DNA of 64,000 bases from Macquaria australasica (Eukaryota > Chordata > Actinopteri > Centrarchiformes > Percichthyidae). The DNA lies in assembly GCA_005408345.1 (NCBI GenBank), contig SEMN01000133.1, forward strand, positions 744,001 to 808,000, written 5' to 3'. The notes under the pieces were generated by a model. It saw nothing but the letters and a program-made list of their open reading frames with translations, was not told the DNA's origin and did no database searches. Below, piece by piece: positions 40,116-49,880 of this stretch (within the stretch, counting starts at the first letter, position 1; the number at the start of each line of letters is the position of its first letter). Both the position numbers and the translations under genes were made by a program.

Positions 40116-41992
40116 TATAAGAATAAGACCCTGGTTCAAAAATACCGGCATTTCCCTCTAACTTGTCTGTACCTATCTGTGTTAACTAAAACAGATAATC
40201 CAGGAAGGAAGGATGCAGAGGAAAAAGTGGACTAAGCTATATCCCACCAACATATTAATTGTTTGAAGCAATGAATTCAAAGAGAAGAAGAAGAAACCCT
40301 CATTAAAATCAGTTGCAAGAATCAATTCCAAGAATTATTGTGATCGCTGACAAACAGAAGATGATGTTAGTTATACATTTTCTTATTTGTTACAACACAG
40401 ATACTTCTTATTTAATTTTCATCTGTGGGAGTGAATGGGTGGTTTGTTAACTAAAAAAAACACAATTATTGTTTTGATTGCATCTTTAACTGTCATCATT
40501 ATTTCTATACTTGAATTAATATTTTTAATGAAGCTCTCAGTATTTAATGATCTTGCCTCACTTTCAGTTTTGATGTAGTTTTAGCTTTAGACAGTTTGCA
40601 AACATTTATTTTTATTTTTGAGGGTTTTTCTCATTTATTGATGAGTTAGACTGAACTCTTTTCAGTGCCCTTCCCCAGAAAGAAAACACAATAGTGTGAG
40701 CAATTGCACAACAGGAAGACACATCTCTCACACAACACCAAGAAAGATGATAGTCATCAGCTGTTATTATGTTCAGCTCTGGATGCTATCCATCCTTGTT
40801 TACCATCACATGGGAACGCTGGGCAAATGTCAGACAGATGCTTCAAAGTTCATCACAATATACTATTTTATGACAGGAGGTCGTCATTTGTACGTGCATG
40901 TACACACACTGCCCTACAACTATCATCCACAACCTTTTATAGATGCCATAAAGATGCATTAGCTAGATTTTCCTTACTGGCAGCCCTTTGTAAATTAGCC
41001 CTTTGTCAGTTGAAACCTGAGGTCCATCAACAAGTGACCTTTTCAAATATCCGGCCTCTGTCAGAATGGAAGTATGCAGCTGCATAGTTTAAATCTGACT
41101 AGCAGCCAACAAGGCTGACTTATTCATCACCTCCATATTTACAGCCCAGACCATATACAGAGAAGGCACTTTAAGCCAATCTGTCTGACTCTCCCATCTT
41201 TGCACAACATTTTTCACCTTCTGCAAAAGAACATGAGATGACGTGTCAGACTCCTTCCCACACATTCCATCTCTTTTTCATAATCCCTCTCTCTGTGCTT
41301 TCTCCCTCTCGCTGTCACTCGCCATCTTATTCCTCTCCTGTACTTTTGAACTTTTCCCCTTAATCCTATTTCCTAAAATGGCCCTGTGTCTCTAGCTAGC
41401 TCGTCCGGGCTGCAGCGGGAGAATTAAGGCCCAGCCGTTCGGTTTCCAGCCAAGTGTAAATGAACAGACAGGCAGAGAGAGAGACAGAGGAGAGAAGTAG
41501 GAAGGGAGACAGAGAGAAGGGGAGAGAACCAGCAGCAAACAGGCAAAAAAAAAAGTGAGATAGGAAGGTGTGAGAAGGCATTGATTAAAGTGGTTACAGT
41601 GCTCACATTATCATCCCTGAACCAGATTACCACTGCCTGCTTCATAACCTTCACGCACTGAACATCTCACCCTTTTCTTCTTTTGACCGTGTTCTTTGTT
41701 CATCTCTGCCACTCTCTCCTCCTCTTGCTATTTCATATTGCCATGGGGTCTAAGTCATTGGTTCAATCTGACATGTCATTACAGGTCTGTAATAAGGGGG
41801 GCATTTGTCCGATGCAAGACTGTCCTCATCAGAAAAAATAGACAGCATGGGTCAAACCTCTTGGGGTGGAGGTCAGGTGAATGGTTGGGCGTTCAGTCTC
41901 TATAGCGGAGACAGTGGCTCACATCCCGTCTCCTACCAGCAGTCAACATTGGTTTGTTTTAACAATGACCGCCACCTTTTAGAAAATATGCT

Positions 41993-42395
41993 CATTTGCT
42001 TTCTTTGCAGTGAGTGAGATGAGAAGAACGATACCACTCTATAATCTGTGAGGTAAATATGAAGCTACAGCCAGCAGACAGTTAGCTTAGCTTAGCATAA
42101 AGACTGGCTCTGTCCAAATTTAACAAAATCCACCTACCAGCACCTGTTATATCTGTTATGTTATATCTCTTTTGTTTGTTCAGTACAAAAACCAAAGTAA
42201 AAATGACAAGTTGTGGTTTTACGGGGGTTATGTGCCAGACTATTTCTTGGCCTGGCACAGTGACTTACGCACTTTCCCCTTGTTTCCAGTCTATATGCTA
42301 AGCTAAGCTAACCAACTGCTGGCTCTAGCTTCATATTTAGCATACAGACATGAGAATGGTCTCAATCTTCTCATCTAACTCTTGACAAGAATTAA
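41993..42395. mobile_element. palindromic-ended fish MITE, copy 2
   Basis: Same family and orientation as 15369-15873. TTTGCTTTCTTTGCAGTGAG, ATGAGAAGAACGATACCACT, AATATGAAGCTACAGCCAGC, CTTAGCTTAGCATAAAGACT, then ACTATTTCTTGGCCTGGC and the inverted series ending CTCATCTAACTC. It is shorter than copy 1, having lost part of the right half. Boundaries are approximate. Confidence 0.75.
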
Positions 42396-42417
42396 CTGAA
42401 CACGCTGAACTAGGGTT

Positions 42418-42452
42418 TTTATTTTTTATTTTTTTATTTTTTTATTTTTTTG
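42418..42452. repeat. (TTTTTTA)n tandem repeat
   Basis: Four or five imperfect heptamer/octamer units of T runs separated by single A residues. It lies in the presumed large samd12 intron, in the sense orientation. Confidence 0.85.
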
Positions 42453-42753
42453 ATGAAGACTAAGGTCTTTCCTTAACCTTAACCAAGTAGTTTTAGTTGT
42501 CTAAATTTATAATCATACACTGTAGGTGGGAGATCATAAATGCTCATGTGAATCATTTTTGTAATTGTCAAAGGTGTCTGGAAGGCACTGGCAAACAGCC
42601 TATTTTGAGGACTTGTTGTGTAATGCCTGCACGTCTATGAATGTTAGAGCACAAATGGTAAATGTGTTTCCAGTATGAGCGTCTTCAAACATGTGTGTGC
42701 ATTCATTTTCTTGTGTTAAAAATGTTCCATCTGATGTGTGAGAGAGGGAGAAG

Positions 42754-42840
42754 GTGAGACAGCAAGTAAGAGTCAGAGAGACAGATGAAGAGCAAGGGGG
42801 AGACAGACAGATGTGTGTGAGAGAGAGAGACCTAGAGAGA
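42754..42840. repeat. GA-rich low-complexity stretch
   Basis: Repeated GAGACAGA and GAGAGAGA blocks. Confidence 0.6.
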
Positions 42841-42997
42841 CTACTTACACTGCATCAGGCTCAAGGGAAATCTAACCAGGCAATATCCAAACCAATGCGC
42901 TCTGCTCCTGCCACCTTAGCCCCACACAATTACAATACTATCTGACAAAGATATTGAGCGCAGATCCCTTGCTATTTCTGTGGATGCGTGTACCCGG

Positions 42998-43374
42998 CTA
43001 AAGCCTGATTTTATATAAAAGTACCAAAAATGGCATTAAAACTGACTTATTGAAAAGAGAGGCCATGGATCCAGGCAGAGTGGGCAAACACAGCAAGAAT
43101 ATGTTGGCTCTCCAGAGTCCAGGAGAGACGACACAGACTGTGACTGAAGCGCTCGTCTTCTTGCCTGAGGTGGAGGGCGTGTTTTTGAAAAGGTGACCTC
43201 CACTACTTCTTGAAAGGCTCATCAGTGACTTTATACAGGGTGGAGTCTGCAAAGAGAAAAGAGCAGCTTTTGTGAATGAGGGCTGGATGAGGAAAGAGAG
43301 AAAAGACACTGACAAATTGCTGTCTTGTCTTTGCAATGAGAAACAAAAGTTCAGGAAAAGTTTGATGACCTAAA
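42998..43374. other. unexplained segment open on both strands
   Basis: On + one frame from about 43004 is interrupted only by a single TGA at 43194-43196. On - a 112-codon ORF spans 42998-43336. In another - frame, a good acceptor-like tract (revcomp of 43247 upward, ending in TTTGCAG) is followed by 43246-43203, which reads S-T-L-Y-K-V-T-D-E-P-F-K-K and then TAG. No product is recognised in any reading. It could be a minus-strand terminal exon with its 3' UTR, an old pseudogene, a conserved non-coding block or chance. Confidence 0.25.
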
Positions 43375-43991
43375 TGCAGGAAAGAAAATGTTTCTTTAGA
43401 AGATTTTGATTCATTTATACATACATGTGTTTTCTCATGACACTGGTATTTAACATATATAAGAGTAAAATGACTAAGTTACTAACTTTATTCTTATACT
43501 GTTAAAGTTTGGAGTAACTTGTATGTACATGACAAAAGCTTTTTTTTAAGTGAAAAAAACTTTAAAAATAAAATGACAAACAGCCCAAAAATCGCTTGAA
43601 ATTACCAACTCCTTGTGGTAGCAAGCAGCGTAAGAATTTTTGTGGCTTTAGATACATACAACCTAAGTTTTTTATAGAAAAGAGTCTATTGGTTGAAAAA
43701 AACATTATTATAATTATTATGTGTTGTTTTGTTGGATTTAGTTTTTTGTTGAATTTTTAGTGAAACTAACAAAGTTACTGTACCAAGGTAAGTCAAAATG
43801 AATGCCTCACCTTAAAATGGCCATCATTTTTGTGCTGTTGTCTGTATTAGTCATGTCAGGATGGAGGAAGTTTAATTTCTTTATATTACTACTGATAAAA
43901 ACCAATGAGACATAGTAGCAATTTCAAAAAATCCGTTAAATGTAGCATGTTAGCTCAGCTGCAAAAATATCATGAAGTTTTTCTCTTGCAG

Positions 43992-44078
43992 ATGACTTGC
44001 AAGTCTTTTGGGAAATAGCAAGGCGTACGAGTACGTTTGTGCACCTCAAGGGTTTCACCAGAACACAGATAGAAGAAG
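43992..44078 (+). CDS. candidate alternative samd12 exon (C-terminal extension, part 1)
   Basis: A strong acceptor (TTTTTCTCTTGCAG, ending at 43991) precedes an 87-bp exon. Entered in phase 1, as the 18154 donor requires, it reads D-D-L-Q-V-F-W-E-I-A-R-R-T-S-T-F and then V-H-L-K-G-F-T-R-T-Q-I-E-E. The donor AAG|GTAGTG leaves one base (phase 1), matching the next candidate exon. If the donor is skipped, the frame ends at a stop at 44105-44107 after G-S-E-E-D-E-S-G-S. The peptide has a protein-like composition but I cannot name a homologue. Assignment to samd12 rests on phase, strand and order only. The exons could belong to an unrelated gene, or be chance. The mammalian terminal exon as I recall it (a few residues, ASVECSP) is not matched. 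Confidence 0.5.
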
Positions 44079-44248
44079 GTAGTGAAGAAGATGAATCAGG
44101 CTCATGAAGCACTGGGGAGAAAACCTGCAGAATTTAGGTGGTGTCAGCATTCTTGGTGGCAGAAAATAAGAATAAAATGCTCCATATAGGGAGTTCAGTC
44201 TTTTTGAAATATTATGCCATTCATCTGACGCGTCTTTGTCTCTTACAG
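44079..44248 (+). other. candidate intron between the two putative terminal exons
   Basis: The 170-bp stretch begins GTAGTG and ends in a pyrimidine-rich TCTTTGTCTCTTACAG. It has no other notable content. Confidence 0.45.
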
Positions 44249-44322
44249 TGCAGTCTGTTATAAGGGAAATACTTCTTCATTTCGGGGCCGACGAGAGGGA
44301 TAGATTTGTGGACTTGACATGA
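44249..44322 (+). CDS. candidate samd12 terminal exon (C-terminal extension, part 2)
   Basis: The acceptor GTCTTTGTCTCTTACAG is close to consensus. Using the base carried over from 44078, the exon reads V-Q-S-V-I-R-E-I-L-L-H-F-G-A-D-E-R-D and ends R-F-V-D-L-T followed by TGA at 44320-44322. The first part would form an amphipathic helix, and the joined 53-residue tail is uninterrupted. The support is the consistent phase across two junctions plus two good acceptors. Two short open stretches could still arise by chance, and no homologue is recognised. A retroviral-type LTR starts 34 bp after the stop. Confidence 0.5.
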
Positions 44323-44351
44323 AGACCAGTCTTTCCATAGGCTACAGTATA

Positions 44352-44356
44352 TTAAG
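44352..44356. repeat. target-site duplication, left (TTAAG)
   Basis: TTAAG directly before the LTR, matched by 44901-44905. Confidence 0.8.
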
Positions 44357-44900
44357 TGTTGTGTCTCGCCGGATTTGTTAATGTATTTCATGTTCATGCT
44401 TAGTGTTTCATGTTGTATTATGTCATGCCTTAGTTGTAGTTTAATGTTAAGTTAAAGTCACTCACGTCTAGTCTCATCTTGCACTTCCTGTTTTATTTTT
44501 GTACTCACCTTTCCCTCTCATTTCAGACCCTGACTTCCTCCCTTTGTGTGATTTTCCCGCCGTTGTGATTGTCTACCCCGCCCCTGATTGGTCTCACCTG
44601 TTTTCCCCTACCTCATGTATAAATAGTCCTTGTCTCCCTTTGTCCTGTGCCAGTTCGTCTTGTTCAGTCTGTCAAATAAGTCGAGTCAAGCGTACCAGCA
44701 AGTGTTCATGTTCCCAGGTTTTGTTCAAGTCCGTGTTATTGTTTGATCCTCCAAGTGAGCGTTTTTTGTTTGTACTTTATCCTCCTTGTGAGCGTTTTTG
44801 TTTTGTTGTTTCTGCCTCAGTAAAGATTTTTGTTATACCCATATATTGTCTGGAGAGTCGTGCAATTGAGTCCACCAGTTTTGTGTTTGAGTTCGTGACA
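44357..44900 (+). mobile_element. solo LTR of a fish retrotransposon (Ty3/gypsy-like)
   Basis: The 544-bp segment starts TGTTGTGTCTCG and ends GTTCGTGACA (TG...CA type). It is flanked by 5-bp direct repeats TTAAG. Internal signals fit an LTR in + orientation: an inverted CCAAT box (GATTGG near 44586), TATAAATA at 44618-44625, and AGTAAA at 44819-44824 as a polyadenylation signal. There is no second LTR, gag or pol, so it is a recombination remnant. The 5-bp duplication fits Ty3/gypsy but does not exclude other LTR groups. The 152-codon ORF across it is spurious. Confidence 0.85.
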
Positions 44901-44905
44901 TTAAG
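44901..44905. repeat. target-site duplication, right (TTAAG)
   Basis: Exact match of 44352-44356. Confidence 0.8.
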
Positions 44906-46951
44906 CTTTTTTCGGAATATTTTGTTGGTTAGACCTTTTCGATCAACCTTTTTCTAAATATATCTCTTTTTTTGATGCTTTAAAAAACAATTTCTGCCTG
45001 TCAGTCATATCAAGTAACTTGTTCTTTGGTCATGGCTCTCATTTTAATGACTGTCCACAGCCCATGTTATGTTAAAGAGTCTTGCTATTCTCTCATGGTC
45101 TCCTGAGGGCTCCTTGAGGATGTGTAGTCTACTATCGTCCTCACTTTACCTTTCCACGGTCATAGCAATCAAGCACCAGCGTGGGTGAATTTTTTTTTTC
45201 CTTATTACAGGTTTTCTCTTCTGACACTGTCTACAAATGAGATCCACTTAAATTACAGAGAATAGTACATGCTCAAAAATGGGGCACAGGTGTAAAGGCA
45301 TTAGACAATGCAAAGATAGACCCTTATATGGCAAAGTGTCAGACATAATATTAACACTACTTAAAATATATTTGTATATATTCAACATCTCTCTTCGTCC
45401 CAATCTCTCTTACTAAATGGCTCTTCCAACCCCCTTTAGTTAGTGATGCTAAGCCTGCCAAGCCTCCATTCTCGCACAGCACGCAGTTTACAATAACAGA
45501 GGCAGATTTACTACAGTGTGTCAGCGAAACAAGAAAAAGACAGAACAAACCAAACAATAACATCAGAAAATAAGTGAACTGATTTAACAAATGAAATGGT
45601 AAAAAATTAAAATTATATATTGCCAGTTTACTTCATAAAGTCCTTGATGATAATGAAAGGGGCAGCTAATCACATGTGTATTTAATGTAGACAGCAGACA
45701 GCTGGGTTAAGTCATTATTATTAGTAGTAATAGTATTAATGGCGACAAAAGGACAGAAATGTGCCCACACTGAAATGAAATGCAGATGTCCAAGTGCCCC
45801 TCAAACTTACAGTGTTTACTGCATAGTAAAGTTTTGATATTTTATTGGTTCCTGCAAGGAAATTTTCTTTTCACTCCACAGAGAGGTGAGAGTGCTGGGT
45901 CACATAGAGTATAGCAGCTAACAGGGATTCACTGTTTTGCTCAAGCACACTTCAGCAGAGTGAGTGCTTGCAAACATGGGGGCCTGAACCTTGGTCCCCC
46001 ATTGAAGAGCGGTATTCACGCTCGCTGTGCCACCTTCCTTCCCACATGCACTGGACACCGTGGATTTAAAAGTGATTCGAGACATCTCCTTCCTTCTTGA
46101 CTCCATCAGACCTTAAAAATAATGTCACAAATGGGAAGAAATCCATGAGCTCATAAAAATACTGAGGCAGCAGAATCAGTTTGATATCTAAATCTCTGAC
46201 ATGCTGTAAATTTGTAACAATATAATCTAGAAAAGTGTTAACATGTTGCATAATAACCATTAAGAAATATGTCTTGTTCTGTTCTTGTGTTGGAAATATT
46301 TTGAATAACAGCCAGGGCACTTTCAGAATTATTTAATGTGTGATACTGAAAAATTAAAGAAATGACTTGCTTGAGATTTTTAATTGCTGTTATCTTGCCT
46401 TACTTTTAACAGTGCAATAAAATTTGAGCTGAGCCACTTATCAACATGGATATTATAATGATATTTTACAGTCCGCCCATCATAACCACCTTAAAGAGAC
46501 TATAAGAATCTCTTCTACACTGAAAACGTGAACACGCTGTCTGGAAAATTCATATAGGATTTTAGGGCAGTGGCATCAGCGACGGCACTGGGACTTCATG
46601 TTCTCTTAGAAATAATATTCTCTTTATGGACCTTATACTTGTGCTGCAAGCCTCGGGTCAAATCTTTTCCCACTCAATGAATTCATAATGCAAAGCCACT
46701 GCATGATCAGTAAATGCAATGTGCAAATGTAAGGCTAATATATGATTTAGGGGCAAGGATGTTCTATACATTCAGAATCAATAATTTAAAAATGTAGATG
46801 CAGTAGTGCTTCATTTGAATATATCTTGCTTTTAGTCTCTCGGAATATTTTCACAGTTTACATATTACTGTATGTTAGAGAAACTAGTTGAGATAGTTTA
46901 AATTATGTAAAGTATAAATGCAACAGATACGAATTTCTCCTCCTCCTTCAG

Positions 46952-47072
46952 GTGACCTGTCCACAGTATGACTCGCCTATTGCCCAGTGCATGCTGGGTA
47001 AGTTCTACAGCAGGTCCCTGCAGCTGTGGACAGGATAGTCCATATAGAAAATGGATGGATGGATGGATAACT
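46952..47072 (+). mobile_element. 3' tail of a non-LTR retroposon
   Basis: GGTGACCTGTCCACAG, CGCCTATTGCCCAGTGCATG, CTGGGTAAG and TATAGAAAATGGATGGATGG follow the word order of a very common fish retroposon 3' end, closing in ATGG repeats (47049-47070). It is truncated at the 5' end, as usual for such copies. Confidence 0.7.
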
Positions 47073-47144
47073 AATTGATGAATACCTCACTGTGTAAATA
47101 TATAGAGTGCATGAATAGGAGCGGAAACCAAGGAGCACGTGTGA

Positions 47145-47840
47145 GCAGAGGTGGAAGAAATAGTCAGATCCTTTACTTATGTAAAAGTAGCAATACCACC
47201 ATGTAGAAATACTCTGTTACAAGTAAATGCCATGCATTTAAAAGTCTGGCATTCAAAAAGTTTTGTCAGCAAAATCTACAAATGCCTATTGTGCCGAATT
47301 TTCCCTCTGTGTGTTATATTATGATACAACATGTTCATTATTGGATTATTATTAATGATCCATGTAAGCAGCATTTTAATGTTGTAGCTGGTGGAGGTGG
47401 AGCTCATTCTAACTACTTTATCATTTATACTAGGGTAATTTAAGAACAAGTACTTCAACAAGTCATCCAAATTAAAAATGCTTTGTTTGTAATTGCCCTC
47501 CATAAGGACAAAAAATAACCGTTTTCTGATCTGACAACGCTATGGTTAAGGTCTGGTTAGTTTTAGGCACAAAAACAACTTGCTTAAGGAAAGATGTGGC
47601 TATATAGCAATGTCAGATTACGTCCTCCTTTGCTCCTGATTGACAAGAGTCATAATTCCTACAGACACTAGAGAGCTTTTCACTTGAGTGTAGTGTAAAC
47701 ATATGTAGTTTTGGGGCATTTGCTGAAACACGTATTGGTGTTGTTTTTTTTGGGAAGACAGTCTACCTTAAGTATAGCACTTGGGTATAATTTTGTGGCA
47801 CTTGCGCTTCGAGGTAATGAAAAGTACTTTCCACCACTGC
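47145..47840 (+). mobile_element. hAT-like non-autonomous element, with foreign sequence in its middle
   Basis: The ends GCAGAGGTGGAA (47145-47156) and TTCCACCACTGC (47829-47840) are inverted repeats matching at 11 of 12 positions. The left part (TAGTCAGATCCTTTACTTAT, ATTATTGGATTATTATTAAT, GTAGCTGGTGGAGGTGGAGC) is that of the family whose right part is at 20135-20399. From about 47500 to 47800 the sequence is different and contains GGTTAGTTTTAGGCACAAAA, a word of another fish repeat, so a nested insertion or replacement is likely. Flanking 8-mers CGTGTGAG and CAGTTGAG match at only about five positions. Confidence 0.65.
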
Positions 47841-48799
47841 AGTTGAGTGAGAGAGGGTGTGTATGCATGCGTGCCCTTGTGTGCGTCAAGTGTGTGTGCC
47901 TCCTCTAAAGTGTCATGCACACAGTAGTAACACAATTATATAGCTTGCCATGACCACATGTGCCACCACTGCAACTTCACTCACCATCGTCTTCACTCCT
48001 CCCATCCACCACCTCCCCATGTCCACCCACCCCCACCTTCATAACCCCATCAGAGAGCCAAGGCAGGCTCGGGTGAGTGGGTCGATGGAGGGGTTTGTAC
48101 CTGGAGGCGCACCTTCCTCTGGCCTCACTGAGAGCAGGGAGCTCAGCGTGTGTTTAAGTGAAAGTCCTGTTAACCCCCATTACCCTCTGCAGCACTGTAC
48201 TGGAGGATTAGCAGAATACAAATAGCCCCTCTTGCTCCACCTGCCCTCTACACCGCAACTCCTACACCATCCGCTGTAAGAGTTGCTGACGACGAAAAAG
48301 AGTGAAATATGATTTGGGGCCAAGCAGGTGTTTACTGCATGCTAAACAGTGTCCTGCTGCTCATTATGCAGGTCTTAATGGTGGGAATACATTAGCGAAC
48401 GGAGTGAAATTTTAAATTGGGGGGAGGCTGATGAAACACACTATCGAAATGTTACTACCGCTTGGTACCATGTGACCTTGACTTGCAGAAGCTCAGATCA
48501 TGGTGTGGAACAAGGGAAATGCCAGAGGGTTTGGAGGCTAATTAATAATTAATAATGCAATGCTTCTTTGTATTGCATTTGGTAGTGTGAAATCAAAAGG
48601 CATTACAAATCAAGTGGAGCTATCAGCCAAAAACTGCCCACACTGTTAAACCTTCTGAAACATTTCTAGATATTGTTGATAATCAGTGGATAACAATGAA
48701 GTGGGCTCTGTTTTGTCAAAAGCCATCTTTCACCCACATTGTCTTCATCAAATCAAGGGACGTGAAGATGATCTGTGGCAACAGCTAACTAAATTATTT

Positions 48800-48925
48800 C
48801 CTTTTTTAATGAATTGATTAATCATTTAGTCTAGAGTCATAAAATTGTGAAAAATGCTCATCATAATGTTCCAGAGCCCAGCGTCTTCAAATTGCTTGTT
48901 TTGTTTGACCAACACTCCAGAGGCT
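48800..48925 (+). repeat. MITE fragment (same family as 35553-35880)
   Basis: GATTAATCATTTAGTCTAGA, TTGTGAAAAATGCTCATCAT, CCAGAGCCCAGCGTCTTCAA and TTGCTTGTTTTGTTTGACCA occur in the order I remember for the fish GGGCTGCAACTAACGATT MITE family. Inverted termini are not both preserved. Confidence 0.6.
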
Positions 48926-49762
48926 AATGTGTTGTTAACACAACGCCACAACAGTAACTGTTAATTTACTGTCGGGCTAACAGTTGGGTTGTTTACTGGC
49001 ATACTTACTGTGAGTCCAGTTTTCTTGTTACTGTACTAATTCATTTCTGAAATACCTTTAGTCTAACTCTGTTATCAAATTGTTTTCTCATTTGTAATCA
49101 GATCTGTTGTGTTTTATCGAATACAGATTTCTCAGTTTCATAATTGCTTCCAGTAAAAACTTTATTTTGCAGTGCAACTACATTCATGTTGAAGGTAGAA
49201 GACTCATTGTGAGAAGTTGATTGAGAAATAGGTTTTTCAGGGCCTCCAGTGCATGGAGTAGAAGTCCTGCCTAGATAGGAAATCACAGATATCAAATCAC
49301 AGCTTCTTCCTGGGAGTTGGCTGGTTTGTTTATTCAATTATTTATACTGTGTATGAAATCTTCATGCCATGCTTTCATGGTTAACAGACTTAAACAATGA
49401 TTAGCTCTTAACCTTCAGCCTTAACTCAGTTTGAACACGAAGGTAGAGTGAAAACCACCACTATTAATTTTCTGTCCACACACCCGCCCTCTGCTCCTTT
49501 TCTCTTCATCTCTACCTTCCTCGACGTGCCTCTCCTTGTCTTGTCCCAAATGTTTTTTTTTCTTCTCTCCTCCATATCTGCTCTCTCCCATTCTCATCAT
49601 TCGCTCTCCTTCCATTGATCCTCCCATTTTCCATCGTCTCCTTCTCTCACACCCCCTCTGCTTTTCTCTGCTTCGCACCAGCTCAGGCCAATATAAAGCA
49701 GACCAATATGAGATTTCTTGGTTGATGGAGAGCCACAGCCTATCTATCACACTGCCTTTTGT

Positions 49763-49880
49763 GTGTGAGTGTGTGTGTGTGCTAGCGCTCTTGTGTCTGC
49801 TACTGCGTATGTGCTGTTTTGTGTGTCTTTATTTTGTTTGGAAGAGAGCAAGTGTGTGTGTGTGTGCATCTATTTCTTTG
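49763..49880. repeat. cluster of (GT)n microsatellites
   Basis: Three GTGTGTGTG blocks within 120 bp, with unique sequence between. They drive the Cys/Val-rich ORFs here. Confidence 0.8.

Noticed and set aside
44499..44957. 152-codon plus-strand ORF
   Set aside because: It lies across the solo LTR, whose boundaries and target duplication are clear; LTRs of this type are non-coding.
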